Shown piece by piece: positions 27,795 to 36,425 of a stretch of 64,000 nt of DNA (the first letter of the stretch is position 1; the number at the start of each line of letters is the position of its first letter). The translations under genes were made by a program, and so were the position numbers. The stretch comes from Paenibacillus algorifonticola (GTDB lineage: Bacteria; Bacillota; Bacilli; Paenibacillales; Paenibacillaceae): NCBI RefSeq assembly GCF_000971975.1, contig NZ_LAQO01000019.1, forward strand, positions 62,001 through 126,000, read 5' to 3'. The notes under the pieces were generated by a model. It was given only the letters and a program-made list of their open reading frames with translations. It had not been told where the DNA came from and ran no database searches.

Positions 27795-27813
27795 CGACAC
27801 AAAATAATGTCGG
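27795..27813 (-). promoter_or_regulatory. Terminator-like hairpin in the leader of the amino acid transporter
   Basis: On the minus strand CCGACA pairs with TGTCGG around a short AT-rich loop, and a T-rich run follows. It is about 90 bp before the binding-protein ATG, where attenuation control could act. No known riboswitch consensus is visible. Confidence 0.4.
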
Positions 27814-27949
27814 AGAAATTTGTAAGCGTTTTACATTTACAATTTCGTCATCATTCCTGTCAGATAAGGTTACGCCGTCGGTGGAAGTTATTTGTTAAAA
27901 AGAAAAATAGGCGCCAATTTCGCTTGAAGCTTAGTATAGCCAAGCGTTA

Positions 27950-27992
27950 TTGACATATATGAAGCATATAGTGTATATATACTATATATACA
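27950..27992 (+). promoter_or_regulatory. Promoter with palindromic operator of the GntR-ABC operon
   Basis: A consensus -35 TTGACA (27950-27955) is 18 bp from a TATATA -10 (27974-27979). The -10 lies inside a 21-bp palindrome at 27972-27992: TGTATATATAC followed by TATATATACA. That suits autoregulation by the YtrA-type GntR protein encoded next. Confidence 0.65.
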
Positions 27993-28018
27993 TTAAACAG
28001 CTAAGCATGGTGATGCAA

Positions 28019-28405
28019 ATGAACATTATTTTATCCAACGCTTCGAATGATCCGATCTATGTACAAATCACCCAGCAAATTCGCAGCCTCATTTTGAATG
28101 GGACGCTTAGTTCAGGAGAACCCCTGCCTTCCATTAGGCAGCTTGCTAAGGATTTGCAGATCAGCGTCATTACAACGAAGCGGGCTTATGAGGAATTGGA
28201 GAAGGAAGGGCTTATTGACTCTGTTGTTGGCAAAGGCTCATTCGTAACAGGCATTAACGCTGATTTTGTTAGGGAGCAGCGGATGAAGCGGCTGGAGCAG
28301 CAGATGCTGGCAGTCATTAAGGAGGGGAAGGCATTACGCCTGAGTCTGGTTGAAATTCAGCAGCATATCCAGCTGCTTTATGAGGAAGGAGACATGGACA
28401 CATGA
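28019..28405 (+). CDS. GntR family regulator, YtrA type
   Basis: A 128-residue regulator. The N-terminal winged helix contains PIYVQITQQIRSLI and LPSIRQLAKDLQISVITTKRAYEELEKEG, then GKGSFV. The short C-terminal dimerisation helix pair lacks a large ligand domain, as in the YtrA subfamily. ATG 28019 is in-frame after GGTGAT. Its stop overlaps the ATPase ATG, so this is the regulator of the following ABC-2 type exporter. YtrA-type modules respond to cell-wall stress in B. subtilis; the same role here is inference. Confidence 0.9.
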   Translation: MNIILSNASNDPIYVQITQQIRSLILNGTLSSGEPLPSIRQLAKDLQISVITTKRAYEELEKEGLIDSVVGKGSFVTGINADFVREQRMKRLEQQMLAVIKEGKALRLSLVEIQQHIQLLYEEGDMDT

Positions 28406-29286
28406 ATGACATTATTAAGCTGAACAACGTATCCAAGCAGTATAAATTGTTCAGTATCGAGCCCCTGTCCTGTACGTTCAAGCAGGGGTACATAACCGGG
28501 CTGATTGGCCCGAATGGAGCAGGCAAAACAACATTAATTAAAATGATTATGGGCATTACCCGGCCGGGAACAGGGGAAATCACTATTTTCGGACAGTCCC
28601 AAAGCTTGCAGGAGGCCGAGATTAAGCAGCAAATCGGCTTTGTATCCGATGAGTGCCATTATTACGAGCATTTATCGATCCAGTCGATGAAAAATATTAT
28701 TGCCCCGTTTTATAAAAAATGGGACGATAATGCTTTTTCCCGGTTGCTCGATCGCTTTGAGCTGTCGCCCAAAATGAAAATACGCAGTCTTTCCAAGGGG
28801 ATGAAAATGAAGCTGGGTCTAGCCTTCGCGCTATCTCATCATGCGGACCTGCTCATTATGGATGAGCCGACAGCGGGACTTGATCCTGTTTTCCGGCGCG
28901 AGCTGCTGGATTTACTGGCTGAAATCATGCTCGATGAACGGAAATCAATCGTATTTTCGACCCATATTACGACCGATCTGGACCGTATTGCTGATTATAT
29001 TGCTTTTCTGCATCACGGCAGACTGGTCTTTAATGAGTCCAAGGAGCAAATTCAGGAGCGGTATGTGCTGGTGAAAGGGCCATTAAGCTTGCTTGAGGCT
29101 CCAAGTGTCAACGCAGTGTTTATCGGTGTTCGCGAATCGCTAGTTGGATTTGAAGGGCTGACAGACAGGGGACATGAAATAGCTGCCATAGTGGGAACCA
29201 GCGCGCAGCTTAGCCGGCCTACGCTGGAGGATATTATGTATTTCACTGCTAGGGGAGGAAAAAGTCATGCTGCTGCTATTACGTAA
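28402..29286 (+). CDS. ABC transporter ATPase of the GntR-linked module
   Basis: A 294-residue ATPase. Walker A GPNGAGKTT is near residues 34-42; the signature region is RSLSKGMKMKLGLAFAL (S-K-G-M in place of S-G-G-Q, as in YtrB-like proteins); Walker B is LLIMDEPTAGLDP. It is a half-transporter of the ABC-2 type, acting with the adjacent membrane protein. Overlaps at both ends show tight coupling: ATGA with the regulator and about 20 bases with the permease. Confidence 0.92.
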   Translation: MNDIIKLNNVSKQYKLFSIEPLSCTFKQGYITGLIGPNGAGKTTLIKMIMGITRPGTGEITIFGQSQSLQEAEIKQQIGFVSDECHYYEHLSIQSMKNIIAPFYKKWDDNAFSRLLDRFELSPKMKIRSLSKGMKMKLGLAFALSHHADLLIMDEPTAGLDPVFRRELLDLLAEIMLDERKSIVFSTHITTDLDRIADYIAFLHHGRLVFNESKEQIQERYVLVKGPLSLLEAPSVNAVFIGVRESLVGFEGLTDRGHEIAAIVGTSAQLSRPTLEDIMYFTARGGKSHAAAIT

Positions 29287-29875
29287 GGATCTATTTATTT
29301 TGCGCTATTACTTTTTACTTGTGCTGTTGTATGTGTATTTATTCGGTTTCTTGCTGTTTAACAACACTTCTTTTATTTTTGTGGCGGCACTTTCAGCTAT
29401 TATGCTCATGACCATTTCCGCTAACCTAGATAGCAAAAATAAAAGCATGATCGTCATTGCTAGCCTGCCTGTCAGCAGCAAATCGATCGTGCAGGCGAAA
29501 TATGCAGCTGTGCTATTATTTGCCCTTATAGGGATCTTCGTCAGTGTTCTCGTATACATCCTCAATTCATTAATAGTAGGAAGGGAAATGGCGTATGCGT
29601 CCTCTTATGTTCCAATTATTTTATTGATTATTGCTTGTTATGCTTCCCTTTATTATCCCATTTATTATTGGCTTGGTTTTAGGGCAAGTCAGGTAGTCAG
29701 CATTATTACCGTATCTATTCCTTTGGTTTTTATTGTTACTTTGTCTTCCGCAATCACGGATATTCTAAGCTTTTCTGCGGCAGTGAATGCAGCCTTTCTA
29801 GCGGCAAGCTGCTTGCTGCTAATCGTTTCCTATCGGCTTTCCATTTTCTTTTTGGAGAGAAAAGGGTTAGCCTGA
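29267..29875 (+). CDS. ABC-2 type membrane protein
   Basis: A 202-residue protein with about six hydrophobic helices. It starts MLLLLRKDLFILRYYF, as in ABC-2 permease subunits, and has a short cytoplasmic loop containing DSKNKSMIVIASLPVSSKSIV, typical of YtrC/ABC2_membrane_2 proteins. AGGGGAGG precedes the ATG, which lies inside the ATPase gene end. It forms the membrane part of the exporter with the preceding ATPase. The substrate is unknown. Confidence 0.85.
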   Translation: MLLLLRKDLFILRYYFLLVLLYVYLFGFLLFNNTSFIFVAALSAIMLMTISANLDSKNKSMIVIASLPVSSKSIVQAKYAAVLLFALIGIFVSVLVYILNSLIVGREMAYASSYVPIILLIIACYASLYYPIYYWLGFRASQVVSIITVSIPLVFIVTLSSAITDILSFSAAVNAAFLAASCLLLIVSYRLSIFFLERKGLA

Positions 29876-29885
29876 CCGCGTTCGC

Positions 29886-30776
29886 CTATTTGATTTTTTC
29901 CATCGCTTCCATAAAAAACACTTGAAGAAACTTCTTAATGTTGACCTTGCCTTTATCGGGCGTGGCTTCCTCGTCCATCATTTTCATCTTGAGCCGGACA
30001 TCCTTGAAATCAAAATAAAGCGGGGCATAATGCTCAAACTTGGGATTGCTGTAATCCGTCAGCCCGATTGAGGCGATATTGGTTAGCGCGGTCATGACGG
30101 CGCGGCGCATCCGCTGCTCAATTGCTTTGCTTTCCTTGTCAATGTCGCTTTGGCTTTGCTTGCTGGCGCGCGCGACTGCCTCATACAATCCCTTTAAAGG
30201 CGGGAAAGCAGCGGGCTGCTGCTGCGCGGCCAAATATTCGACAGCGGCGATCATATCGCGGCTGCCCGCTTCACTAATAATGCCCATATCCATTAAAATG
30301 TGGCGTGCGGCTTCGCGGATGCTGCGCTCCTGTGCGGCTGGCGGGCGCTCTATCATATCGAGCTTGGCTAGCGACTGCTTCATTTCCGTTACATAACGCT
30401 CATATTTCCAGCTTTCATTCATCTTATGTAGGACAGCTTGTACTTCAACGCGATTGATGGGCTTATGGATGAAAAATTCAATGCCGCTGCGATAAGCTTT
30501 TCCAACCATATCTTTGTTATCGATTTGCGAGATCATAATAAACTTGCCGCCGTAGCGGATGGCCCGGAGCTGGTCGATCGTCGTAATGCCGTCCTGATCG
30601 GGCATGAGCATGTCGATCAGCACAACATCGGGCTTTAGCTCATCGATCAGCATCACAGCCTCGACTCCTCCTCCAGCTGTACCCAATACTTCGCCTAAAC
30701 CAGATTGTTCAATAATATTGTGCAGCATACGCCTACTGACTGCATCATCATCTACGATTACGAAGCTAATGGACAT
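29886..30776 (-). CDS. Response regulator, GlnL/YcbB type
   Basis: A 296-residue two-domain regulator. The receiver (about 1-120) contains VIVDDDAVSR with the acidic pocket, VLIDMLMPDQDG with the phosphoacceptor aspartate, and FFIHKPI with the conserved lysine. The C-terminal DNA-binding part has ALTNIASIGLTDYSNPKFEHY, the signature of the YcbB domain of B. subtilis GlnL, a regulator of glutamine uptake and glutaminase. GAAGGAGG precedes the ATG, and the ATG overlaps the kinase gene by 11 bases. No glutaminase gene is nearby. Confidence 0.88.
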   Translation of the reverse strand: MSISFVIVDDDAVSRRMLHNIIEQSGLGEVLGTAGGGVEAVMLIDELKPDVVLIDMLMPDQDGITTIDQLRAIRYGGKFIMISQIDNKDMVGKAYRSGIEFFIHKPINRVEVQAVLHKMNESWKYERYVTEMKQSLAKLDMIERPPAAQERSIREAARHILMDMGIISEAGSRDMIAAVEYLAAQQQPAAFPPLKGLYEAVARASKQSQSDIDKESKAIEQRMRRAVMTALTNIASIGLTDYSNPKFEHYAPLYFDFKDVRLKMKMMDEEATPDKGKVNIKKFLQVFFMEAMEKIK

Positions 30777-32082
30777 GGAGTGCCTCCTTCAAGTTTGGCG
30801 TTGTATCCGGTTTGTTTAGCGCAGCAAGCGACAGCTCTACGATAAAAGCGGTGCCCGGCCCATCATTCAGCTGCTCTGCGCGAATCGAGCCCTCAAATGA
30901 AGAAATAATATCACGCACATGCGACAATCCGATGCCTGTAGCCGCGATTCCAGTTTGATCAAATTTAGTGGTGAAGCCCGGCTCGAACACGAGCGCGAGT
31001 TCCTCTGGCGGTATGCCTTTGCCGGAATCGGCAACGATCATGATTAGCTTGCCGCCATGCTGGCTGATTTCAATGTCAATGGAGCCGCTGGCTTCAATGG
31101 CTTCAACGGCATTTGCCGCCAAATTGTTCAGAATAGTGAGCAGCGCAATGTAATGTGGCGTAATTAGATCAAGCGCTACCCGCTGCTGAAAAGCAACCTT
31201 CTTCCCCAGCATTTCGCTGTATTCCGCATTGCCTTTCCATACATAATGCACGACCTCGACGAGGCTCATCTGGGTAAGCGTCTCATTATTGAACAGCTTC
31301 AGCAGCCCGGCGAGAATACGCTGTGTATCTTTTTTAACCTCATGGATTTGCTGGGTGACGACGAGGGCTTGCTTGGCAAGCTGAGGCTGCTCCTGCCGCA
31401 GCTTGTCGTACAGATCAAAGCTGCTGGCCGTAATGCCTTCAATATTATCCATCGATTTCCGCAGGTAGAACGCTTCCCCATACAAGCTGGAACCGACATT
31501 CAGCATTTGCTCCATACGTTTCTCTTGCTCGGCATGAAGCATTTTGAACTGCTGGATGGCGATGCTGTTGTACAGCCCGATGACAAAGTAGCTGCGAATA
31601 ACCGCCGTAATGAGAAGCAGGGCCAGTTCATTGAAGTGATAGGGTGCTGTGCCCAGAAAAATATTTCGAAACACAAGCTCCAGTAAATTGGAGGAGAAAT
31701 CCACGAGTGTAACGAGTGCGCCCAGCGCCAGCGGCTGAATTTCCTTGGAGCGTCCCAGCAGCTTGCCGAGACACCAGGCAAAGAAGGTATAGTAGAGGGC
31801 GGCGGGAGCATTATTTTGCAGGCTCGCTAAAATCGAAGTGGAATGAGTGTAGATCAGCCACTCCACGGATTGGAAAATGACAGCGGCAATGCCGGCCAGA
31901 AAGCCCGTTTTTACAAACGAGAGATGGCGAAATTGCAGCAGGAAAAATAAAAAGATGCTGACGCCGAGTCCAATGCGGTAAAAATCCCCGCTGAACGGAG
32001 TGATTCTGAATTCGGCTCCGATAGCTGTTGCGAGCGCGATGCCGACCATTTGTATTTTTTCATTGCGAAATAAAGAATACAT
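30766..32082 (-). CDS. Sensor histidine kinase, GlnK/YcbA type
   Basis: A 438-residue kinase. Five or six membrane helices occupy about residues 10-190, followed by a helical dimer region in which the histidine of QQIHEVKKDTQRIL is the likely phosphoacceptor. The ATPase core has LNNLAANAVEAIEAS (N box), VADSGKGIPPEEL (G1) and ATGIGLSHVRDI (G2). This is the SpoOB-like class typical of GlnK. It is co-transcribed with the response regulator, whose start overlaps its end. The signal, possibly glutamine, is inferred from the homologue. Confidence 0.88.
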   Translation of the reverse strand: MYSLFRNEKIQMVGIALATAIGAEFRITPFSGDFYRIGLGVSIFLFFLLQFRHLSFVKTGFLAGIAAVIFQSVEWLIYTHSTSILASLQNNAPAALYYTFFAWCLGKLLGRSKEIQPLALGALVTLVDFSSNLLELVFRNIFLGTAPYHFNELALLLITAVIRSYFVIGLYNSIAIQQFKMLHAEQEKRMEQMLNVGSSLYGEAFYLRKSMDNIEGITASSFDLYDKLRQEQPQLAKQALVVTQQIHEVKKDTQRILAGLLKLFNNETLTQMSLVEVVHYVWKGNAEYSEMLGKKVAFQQRVALDLITPHYIALLTILNNLAANAVEAIEASGSIDIEISQHGGKLIMIVADSGKGIPPEELALVFEPGFTTKFDQTGIAATGIGLSHVRDIISSFEGSIRAEQLNDGPGTAFIVELSLAALNKPDTTPNLKEALHVH

Positions 32083-32313
32083 GCTGCTCGCTCCGCTCCT
32101 AAATGGCGATCTTTGATGATATATACCCTAACATAAAAAAAGGCATTTTTGAATAGCGTGGTTGCGGCCCTGAAAGTGAATGTAAACGAAGAATGCTGTA
32201 ATTTGTATTGTTTAAGTTTGAAAAAGTGTGTTATTATTAAAACGAACATTTTCAAACCTATTCAGGTGCGCCTGACCATTTTATTTTATTATCCTTGAGG
32301 AGGAACAATTAAT

Positions 32314-33144
32314 ATGGAAATTCGCCACACAACTAACCCAACTGATGTAAAGCAATATACGACGGAGCGCCTTCGTCAGGAGTTTTTGATCGAAAGCCTG
32401 TTTGAGCAGGATCGCCTTACTTCGGTTTACACGCACTATGACCGTATGGTTGTTGGCGGCGCGTTCCCTGTGAACGAGAAGCTGGCACTGGAAGCGGGAG
32501 ATACGCTGAAAACCGAATATTTTCTGGAGCGTCGCGAGATTGGCTTCTTGAACATTGGCGGCGATGCCGTTATTACCGTTGATGGCGAGACATACGAGCT
32601 TAGCCGTCTTGATGTTTTATATGTAGGTAAAGGCAAGCGCGATGTTCAACTGGCAAGCAAGGACAAAGCCAATCCAACGAAGCTGTATTTCTGTTCGGCG
32701 CTGGCACATGCAGAATATCCGACTCGCAAAATGACGATGGAAGAAGCGAATCCAACTCACCTCGGTTCCCTGGAAACGTCCAACGAGCGCGTATTGTACA
32801 AGTATATCCATGGCGATGGCATTCAAAGCTGTCAATTAATGCTGGGCGTAACGAGCCTCAAAACAGGAAGCGTTTGGAACACGATGCCTTCACACGTACA
32901 TGACCGCCGCATGGAAGCTTATCTCTACTTCGATGTGAATCAGGATGCACGCGTATTCCATATGATGGGTGAGCCTTCGGAGACGAGACATCTGGTCGTT
33001 GCCAATGAGCAGGCGATTATTTCGCCGCCATGGTCGATCCATTCGGGCGTAGGCACAAGCAACTATACGTTCTGCTGGTCGATGGCAGGAGAAAACTACA
33101 CGTTCACGGATATGGATGCTGTGAAAATGGAAGAGCTTAAGTAA
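32314..33144 (+). CDS. kduI: 4-deoxy-L-threo-5-hexulose-uronate ketol-isomerase
   Basis: A 276-residue cupin isomerase that converts 4-deoxy-L-threo-5-hexulose uronate to 2,5-diketo-3-deoxygluconate in pectin and glycosaminoglycan breakdown. The metal-binding cupin half has MPSHVHDRRMEAYLYFDV with the conserved histidines and glutamate, and the C-terminal motif is PPWSIHSGVGTSNYTF. Length is typical. Shine-Dalgarno GAGGAGG lies before the ATG. A plausible -35/-10 pair (TTGTTT, 17 bp, TTATTA) is at 32208-32236. It is followed by a DeoR regulator and kduD, making a compact pathway cluster. Confidence 0.95.
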   Translation: MEIRHTTNPTDVKQYTTERLRQEFLIESLFEQDRLTSVYTHYDRMVVGGAFPVNEKLALEAGDTLKTEYFLERREIGFLNIGGDAVITVDGETYELSRLDVLYVGKGKRDVQLASKDKANPTKLYFCSALAHAEYPTRKMTMEEANPTHLGSLETSNERVLYKYIHGDGIQSCQLMLGVTSLKTGSVWNTMPSHVHDRRMEAYLYFDVNQDARVFHMMGEPSETRHLVVANEQAIISPPWSIHSGVGTSNYTFCWSMAGENYTFTDMDAVKMEELK

Positions 33145-33145
33145 C

Positions 33146-33898
33146 ATGCTTGCCGCTGAACGTCATCGACAAATTATTATTCAGCTGGAGGAGAAGGGCA
33201 GCGTCAAAGTATCCGAGCTGAGCGAGCGTTTCAAGGTGACGGAAAAGACGGTACGCGAGGATTTGGAAAAGCTGGAGGAGAAGGGACTGCTGAAGCGCAT
33301 GCATGGCGGAGCGGTGCTCCCTCCAGATGATGAGAGCTTGTTCCCTTTGCAATATCCGAACAGCAAGCATCAACAAGAGAAGGCGGCAATCGCCGAGCAG
33401 GCGTTAACCCATATTGCTGAAAATGATATTATCGCGCTGGATGCGGGCAGCACAACGCTGGAAATCGCGAGGCGGCTGAAAAACATGCCGCTGACCGTGC
33501 TTACGAACGATCTGCTCATTATTCGCGAGCTGACGGCGAAGGAGCAGATCCGCCTCGTTATTCCCGGCGGCTATCGTTTTCAAAATCTGCTCATTGGTAC
33601 AGACTGGCAGGAGTGGGTCAAGCGGCTGAATGTTCACAAGCTGTTTTTATCGACGACAGGTATCCACCTGGAGTACGGACTGACGATTTTCACCGAGGAG
33701 CTTGCCAAGCTAAAGCAGGTATATATGGAATGCTCCCGCGATATTTATTGCGTAGCCGACCACAGCAAATTCGACAAGGGCGCGCTTCTTACGTTCGCCG
33801 CTTTGAAGGATGTCCATACGATTATTACCGATTCGCACATTGATCCGGCTGTCGCTGCCAAATACGAGCAGCAGGGCGTGCGTATTGAAAAGGCCTGA
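33146..33898 (+). CDS. DeoR family transcriptional regulator
   Basis: A 250-residue repressor. The N-terminal helix-turn-helix includes RHRQIIIQLEEKGSVKVSEL and FKVTEKTVREDLEKLEEKG, followed by RMHGGAV, the DeoR signature. The C-terminal sugar-phosphate sensor domain contains ALDAGSTTLEIARRL and the conserved FLSTTGIHLEYGLTI and DHSKFDKGA motifs. It starts one base after the kduI stop and lies between kduI and kduD, so it most likely controls this uronate cluster with a pathway intermediate as effector. Confidence 0.9.
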   Translation: MLAAERHRQIIIQLEEKGSVKVSELSERFKVTEKTVREDLEKLEEKGLLKRMHGGAVLPPDDESLFPLQYPNSKHQQEKAAIAEQALTHIAENDIIALDAGSTTLEIARRLKNMPLTVLTNDLLIIRELTAKEQIRLVIPGGYRFQNLLIGTDWQEWVKRLNVHKLFLSTTGIHLEYGLTIFTEELAKLKQVYMECSRDIYCVADHSKFDKGALLTFAALKDVHTIITDSHIDPAVAAKYEQQGVRIEKA

Positions 33899-33928
33899 TT
33901 TTGAAGGATAGATAAGGATGGTGTGAAG

Positions 33929-34684
33929 ATGAGCTTTTTCGATTTGACAGGAAAAACAGCGATTGTGACAGGTGCCGGACGTGGTCTGGGCGCGGCGATT
34001 GCTGTAGGCTTGGCGAGAGCGGGAGCAGATATTGCGCTGGTTACGAACAGCACGCCTCCTGCAGATGTAGAGAAGGAAATTCAGGCGCTTGGCCGCAAAA
34101 CGGTATCGATCCAAGCCGACGTATCTGATCGCAGCCTGCTGCCGGGCATTATTGACCAAACGTTGGCGGGACTTGGCCGCTTGGATATTTTGGTTAATAA
34201 CGCGGGTATTATCCGCCGCACGCCTGCCGCTGATCACAGCTTTGAGGATTGGCAGGCTGTGCTCGACGTTAATCTAAACTCGGTCTATGTGCTAAGCCAG
34301 CTGGCTGGCCGCCATATGATCGAACAGGGCTCAGGCAAAATCATTAACATCGCGTCGATGCTTTCCTTCCAGGGCGGCATTAATGTACCGGGCTACACAG
34401 CAAGCAAGCATGCGGTTGCTGGTCTGACCAAGGCGCTTGGCAACGAGTGGGCTTCGAAAAATGTACAGGTGAACGCGATTGCTCCGGGCTACATGAGCAC
34501 GGACAACACCGAGGCGCTTCGCGAGGACCCAGTTCGCAGCAAGCAAATTCTCGACCGTATTCCTGCCGCTCGCTGGGGCGAATCCGAAGACATGATGGGG
34601 CCGGCGATTTTCCTCGCCTCCGCCGCATCGAACTACATGAACGGCCACGTCCTCTGTGTAGATGGCGGATGGATGAACCGCTAG
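33929..34684 (+). CDS. kduD: 2-dehydro-3-deoxy-D-gluconate 5-dehydrogenase
   Basis: A 251-residue short-chain dehydrogenase. The NAD loop is GAGRGLGAA (about residues 15-23), NNAGIIRR follows, the catalytic YxxxK is in YTASKHAV, and the end is VDGGWM. This matches KduD, which reduces 2,5-diketo-3-deoxygluconate to 2-keto-3-deoxygluconate directly after KduI. The ATG at 33929 has AAGGATG 8 bases upstream, better spaced than the GTG at 33923. Strong terminator at 34706-34762. Confidence 0.93.
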   Translation: MSFFDLTGKTAIVTGAGRGLGAAIAVGLARAGADIALVTNSTPPADVEKEIQALGRKTVSIQADVSDRSLLPGIIDQTLAGLGRLDILVNNAGIIRRTPAADHSFEDWQAVLDVNLNSVYVLSQLAGRHMIEQGSGKIINIASMLSFQGGINVPGYTASKHAVAGLTKALGNEWASKNVQVNAIAPGYMSTDNTEALREDPVRSKQILDRIPAARWGESEDMMGPAIFLASAASNYMNGHVLCVDGGWMNR

Positions 34685-34705
34685 TCTTCGTATTTTAGAC
34701 TAAAA

Positions 34706-34762
34706 AAGTAACCGCCAAGGTGGCTCCTCTTATGGGGCCGTTGTTGGCGGTTACTTATTTTT
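34706..34762 (+). terminator. Rho-independent terminator
   Basis: AAGTAACCGCCAA pairs with TTGGCGGTTACTT and is followed by ATTTTT. It closes the kduI-deoR-kduD operon. Confidence 0.8.
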
Positions 34763-34886
34763 AATAGGCTTTTATGTATGACTATTTTTTTCGAGAACTT
34801 ATTCAACATCATAACAGAGCGTAAAGAAACAGTCTATACTTTTGGTGAAATTTGTAATAAATTTGGGGTACCGGCAAAAAAGAAGA

Positions 34887-35876
34887 ATGGAGTGTTGTTC
34901 CGTGGCTTTATTTTGCCATCTCAAGCTTGATGATTTGCAGGAGTATATGGGGAAGGTTTTTGGCATCGATTATGTAGTTGCAAATGTATCCAAAATGCAT
35001 GGTGGTGCACAAAAAGTAGTTTACAAAATAGACTGCACCAATCGTTTTTCCTGCATTTTATATGTATGGGATCTTACCATGAATTTTTTTCAAGAGGAAA
35101 TAGCTAACGAAGCGATAACTGACCGATCTTATGGCAGTGATTTATTTGAAATGAACAATCGATATTTAAGGGAACATGGCATTCAGACCCCTGCTCTTTA
35201 TGATTTGAATAAGGAAAGAAGCCGTTACAATTTTGATTACGCCCTCGTGGAATACGTAAATGGACATAAGGCGGAAGTATATTTTCACCACTCCGATACA
35301 ACCGTTCAAGACCGATTATTTGAGAGGGTCGGACATATGCTTACTGGGATGCACGCCAACGAAAGACATAGCTACGGAAAGCCAAATCAAGTCGGAAATC
35401 ATTCGGGGAGCTGTCATTTATTACAATTGGAAAATGCGAAAGTGCAGTTATCCTATGCTTCCAATCACATTGAAAGCATCAAAAAAAATGAATGCAGGCT
35501 GCTTGAAAAATTGCATGAGCTTGAATCCCGAATTAAGCCTAGAAGTCGTTATGGATTTATACATGGGGAGCTAGGTCCAGATCATATATTGGTCACTGAC
35601 CAGTTAGAACCTTATTTAATCGATATCGAAGGAGCTGAATTCTTTGATATTGAGCACGAACACAGTTTTTTAGAGCTGCGTTTTGGGGAGTTTTACCGCT
35701 ATTTAAAAAACGATAATCTCGACCATAACCGAATGTTATTTTATCGGTTTCATCATCATATCGCTTTAACCTCGGGTGGCTTGAAGCTGCTTCATCGAGG
35801 ATTTCCGGATCAGCTATTTGCTAAAGGGCTCGCAGATTATCATTACAGACGGACATTGCAGTTTATAGAAGGCTGA
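34887..35876 (+). CDS. Aminoglycoside-phosphotransferase-like kinase
   Basis: About 329 residues of the APH/choline-kinase fold. The catalytic loop reads FIHGELGPDHILV, where the usual HGD is HGE, and the metal-binding motif reads LIDIEGAEFFD in place of ID-x-E. These substitutions recur in a Paenibacillus-Bacillus group of APH-like proteins of unknown substrate, so it need not be inactive. ATG 34887 or GTG 34902 could be the start; the upstream TTG/GTG candidates lack ribosome sites. The substrate could be a small alcohol or antibiotic; unknown. Confidence 0.8.
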   Translation: MECCSVALFCHLKLDDLQEYMGKVFGIDYVVANVSKMHGGAQKVVYKIDCTNRFSCILYVWDLTMNFFQEEIANEAITDRSYGSDLFEMNNRYLREHGIQTPALYDLNKERSRYNFDYALVEYVNGHKAEVYFHHSDTTVQDRLFERVGHMLTGMHANERHSYGKPNQVGNHSGSCHLLQLENAKVQLSYASNHIESIKKNECRLLEKLHELESRIKPRSRYGFIHGELGPDHILVTDQLEPYLIDIEGAEFFDIEHEHSFLELRFGEFYRYLKNDNLDHNRMLFYRFHHHIALTSGGLKLLHRGFPDQLFAKGLADYHYRRTLQFIEG

Positions 35877-36425
35877 AATTGCAGGCTCATAATTATTATG
35901 GGGAACCGTACCATAAATGCTAGCAATGGTTCATTTTGAAACGTTACAGCTATGTTCAAAATCAGTACTAACAGTTAGTGGTTTTTGTGATATGATAGTA
36001 CTAATGTTCAAATGGTATAATCGCTCCTTTTTTGAATTTACAGTTCTTCAAAAAGGGTGTCTCAAATGAAGTTGGAAATTCCTTTCACCCCTGAGAACAT
36101 CTGTTTTCTACTCTCAGGCTGATTTTTGCTGTTGAAATTGCTTTTTTTTCAAGTTGTTTGAGAGTAAAGCTTATTGGGGATGATCGGATATCCAAAACTG
36201 AGGGTACGACGTTGGGGCGATAATATTGTAACATGTTCCCTATTCTTGTGAATGATATGTAAAGGCTTTATAATAGTAAATATCTTAATACATTAATGAT
36301 CGTGATGCACTTTGACCAGGTTATAAGTGAACCAGAAAAGGTGTTTGGCTAGGTCGTATGTCAGCTTAAGCAGGCAGGAGAGCCTACATCTTTTCTTCAA
36401 ATAATAGCGTGTAAGGACGGTAGAA
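35877..36425. other. Intergenic region, 549 bp, with promoter and an IS-end-like stretch
   Basis: It contains an inverted repeat near 36095-36125 (CTGAGA ... CTCTCAG) beside AAAGGGTGTCTCAAATGAAG, which resembles the end of an IS1182-like element without any transposase. It also contains the mqo promoter. No gene is apparent. Confidence 0.45.
36246..36274 (+). promoter_or_regulatory. Putative sigma-A promoter for mqo
   Basis: TTGTGA (36246-36251), 17 bp, then TATAAT (36269-36274). It lies about 150 bp before the mqo ATG, and the intervening leader has no recognised structure. Confidence 0.5.

Noticed and set aside
36050..36175. AAAGGGTGTCTCAAATGAAG and nearby inverted repeat as an insertion-sequence end
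   Set aside because: Only one end is seen and there is no transposase; kept as a remark in the intergenic region, not as a mobile element.
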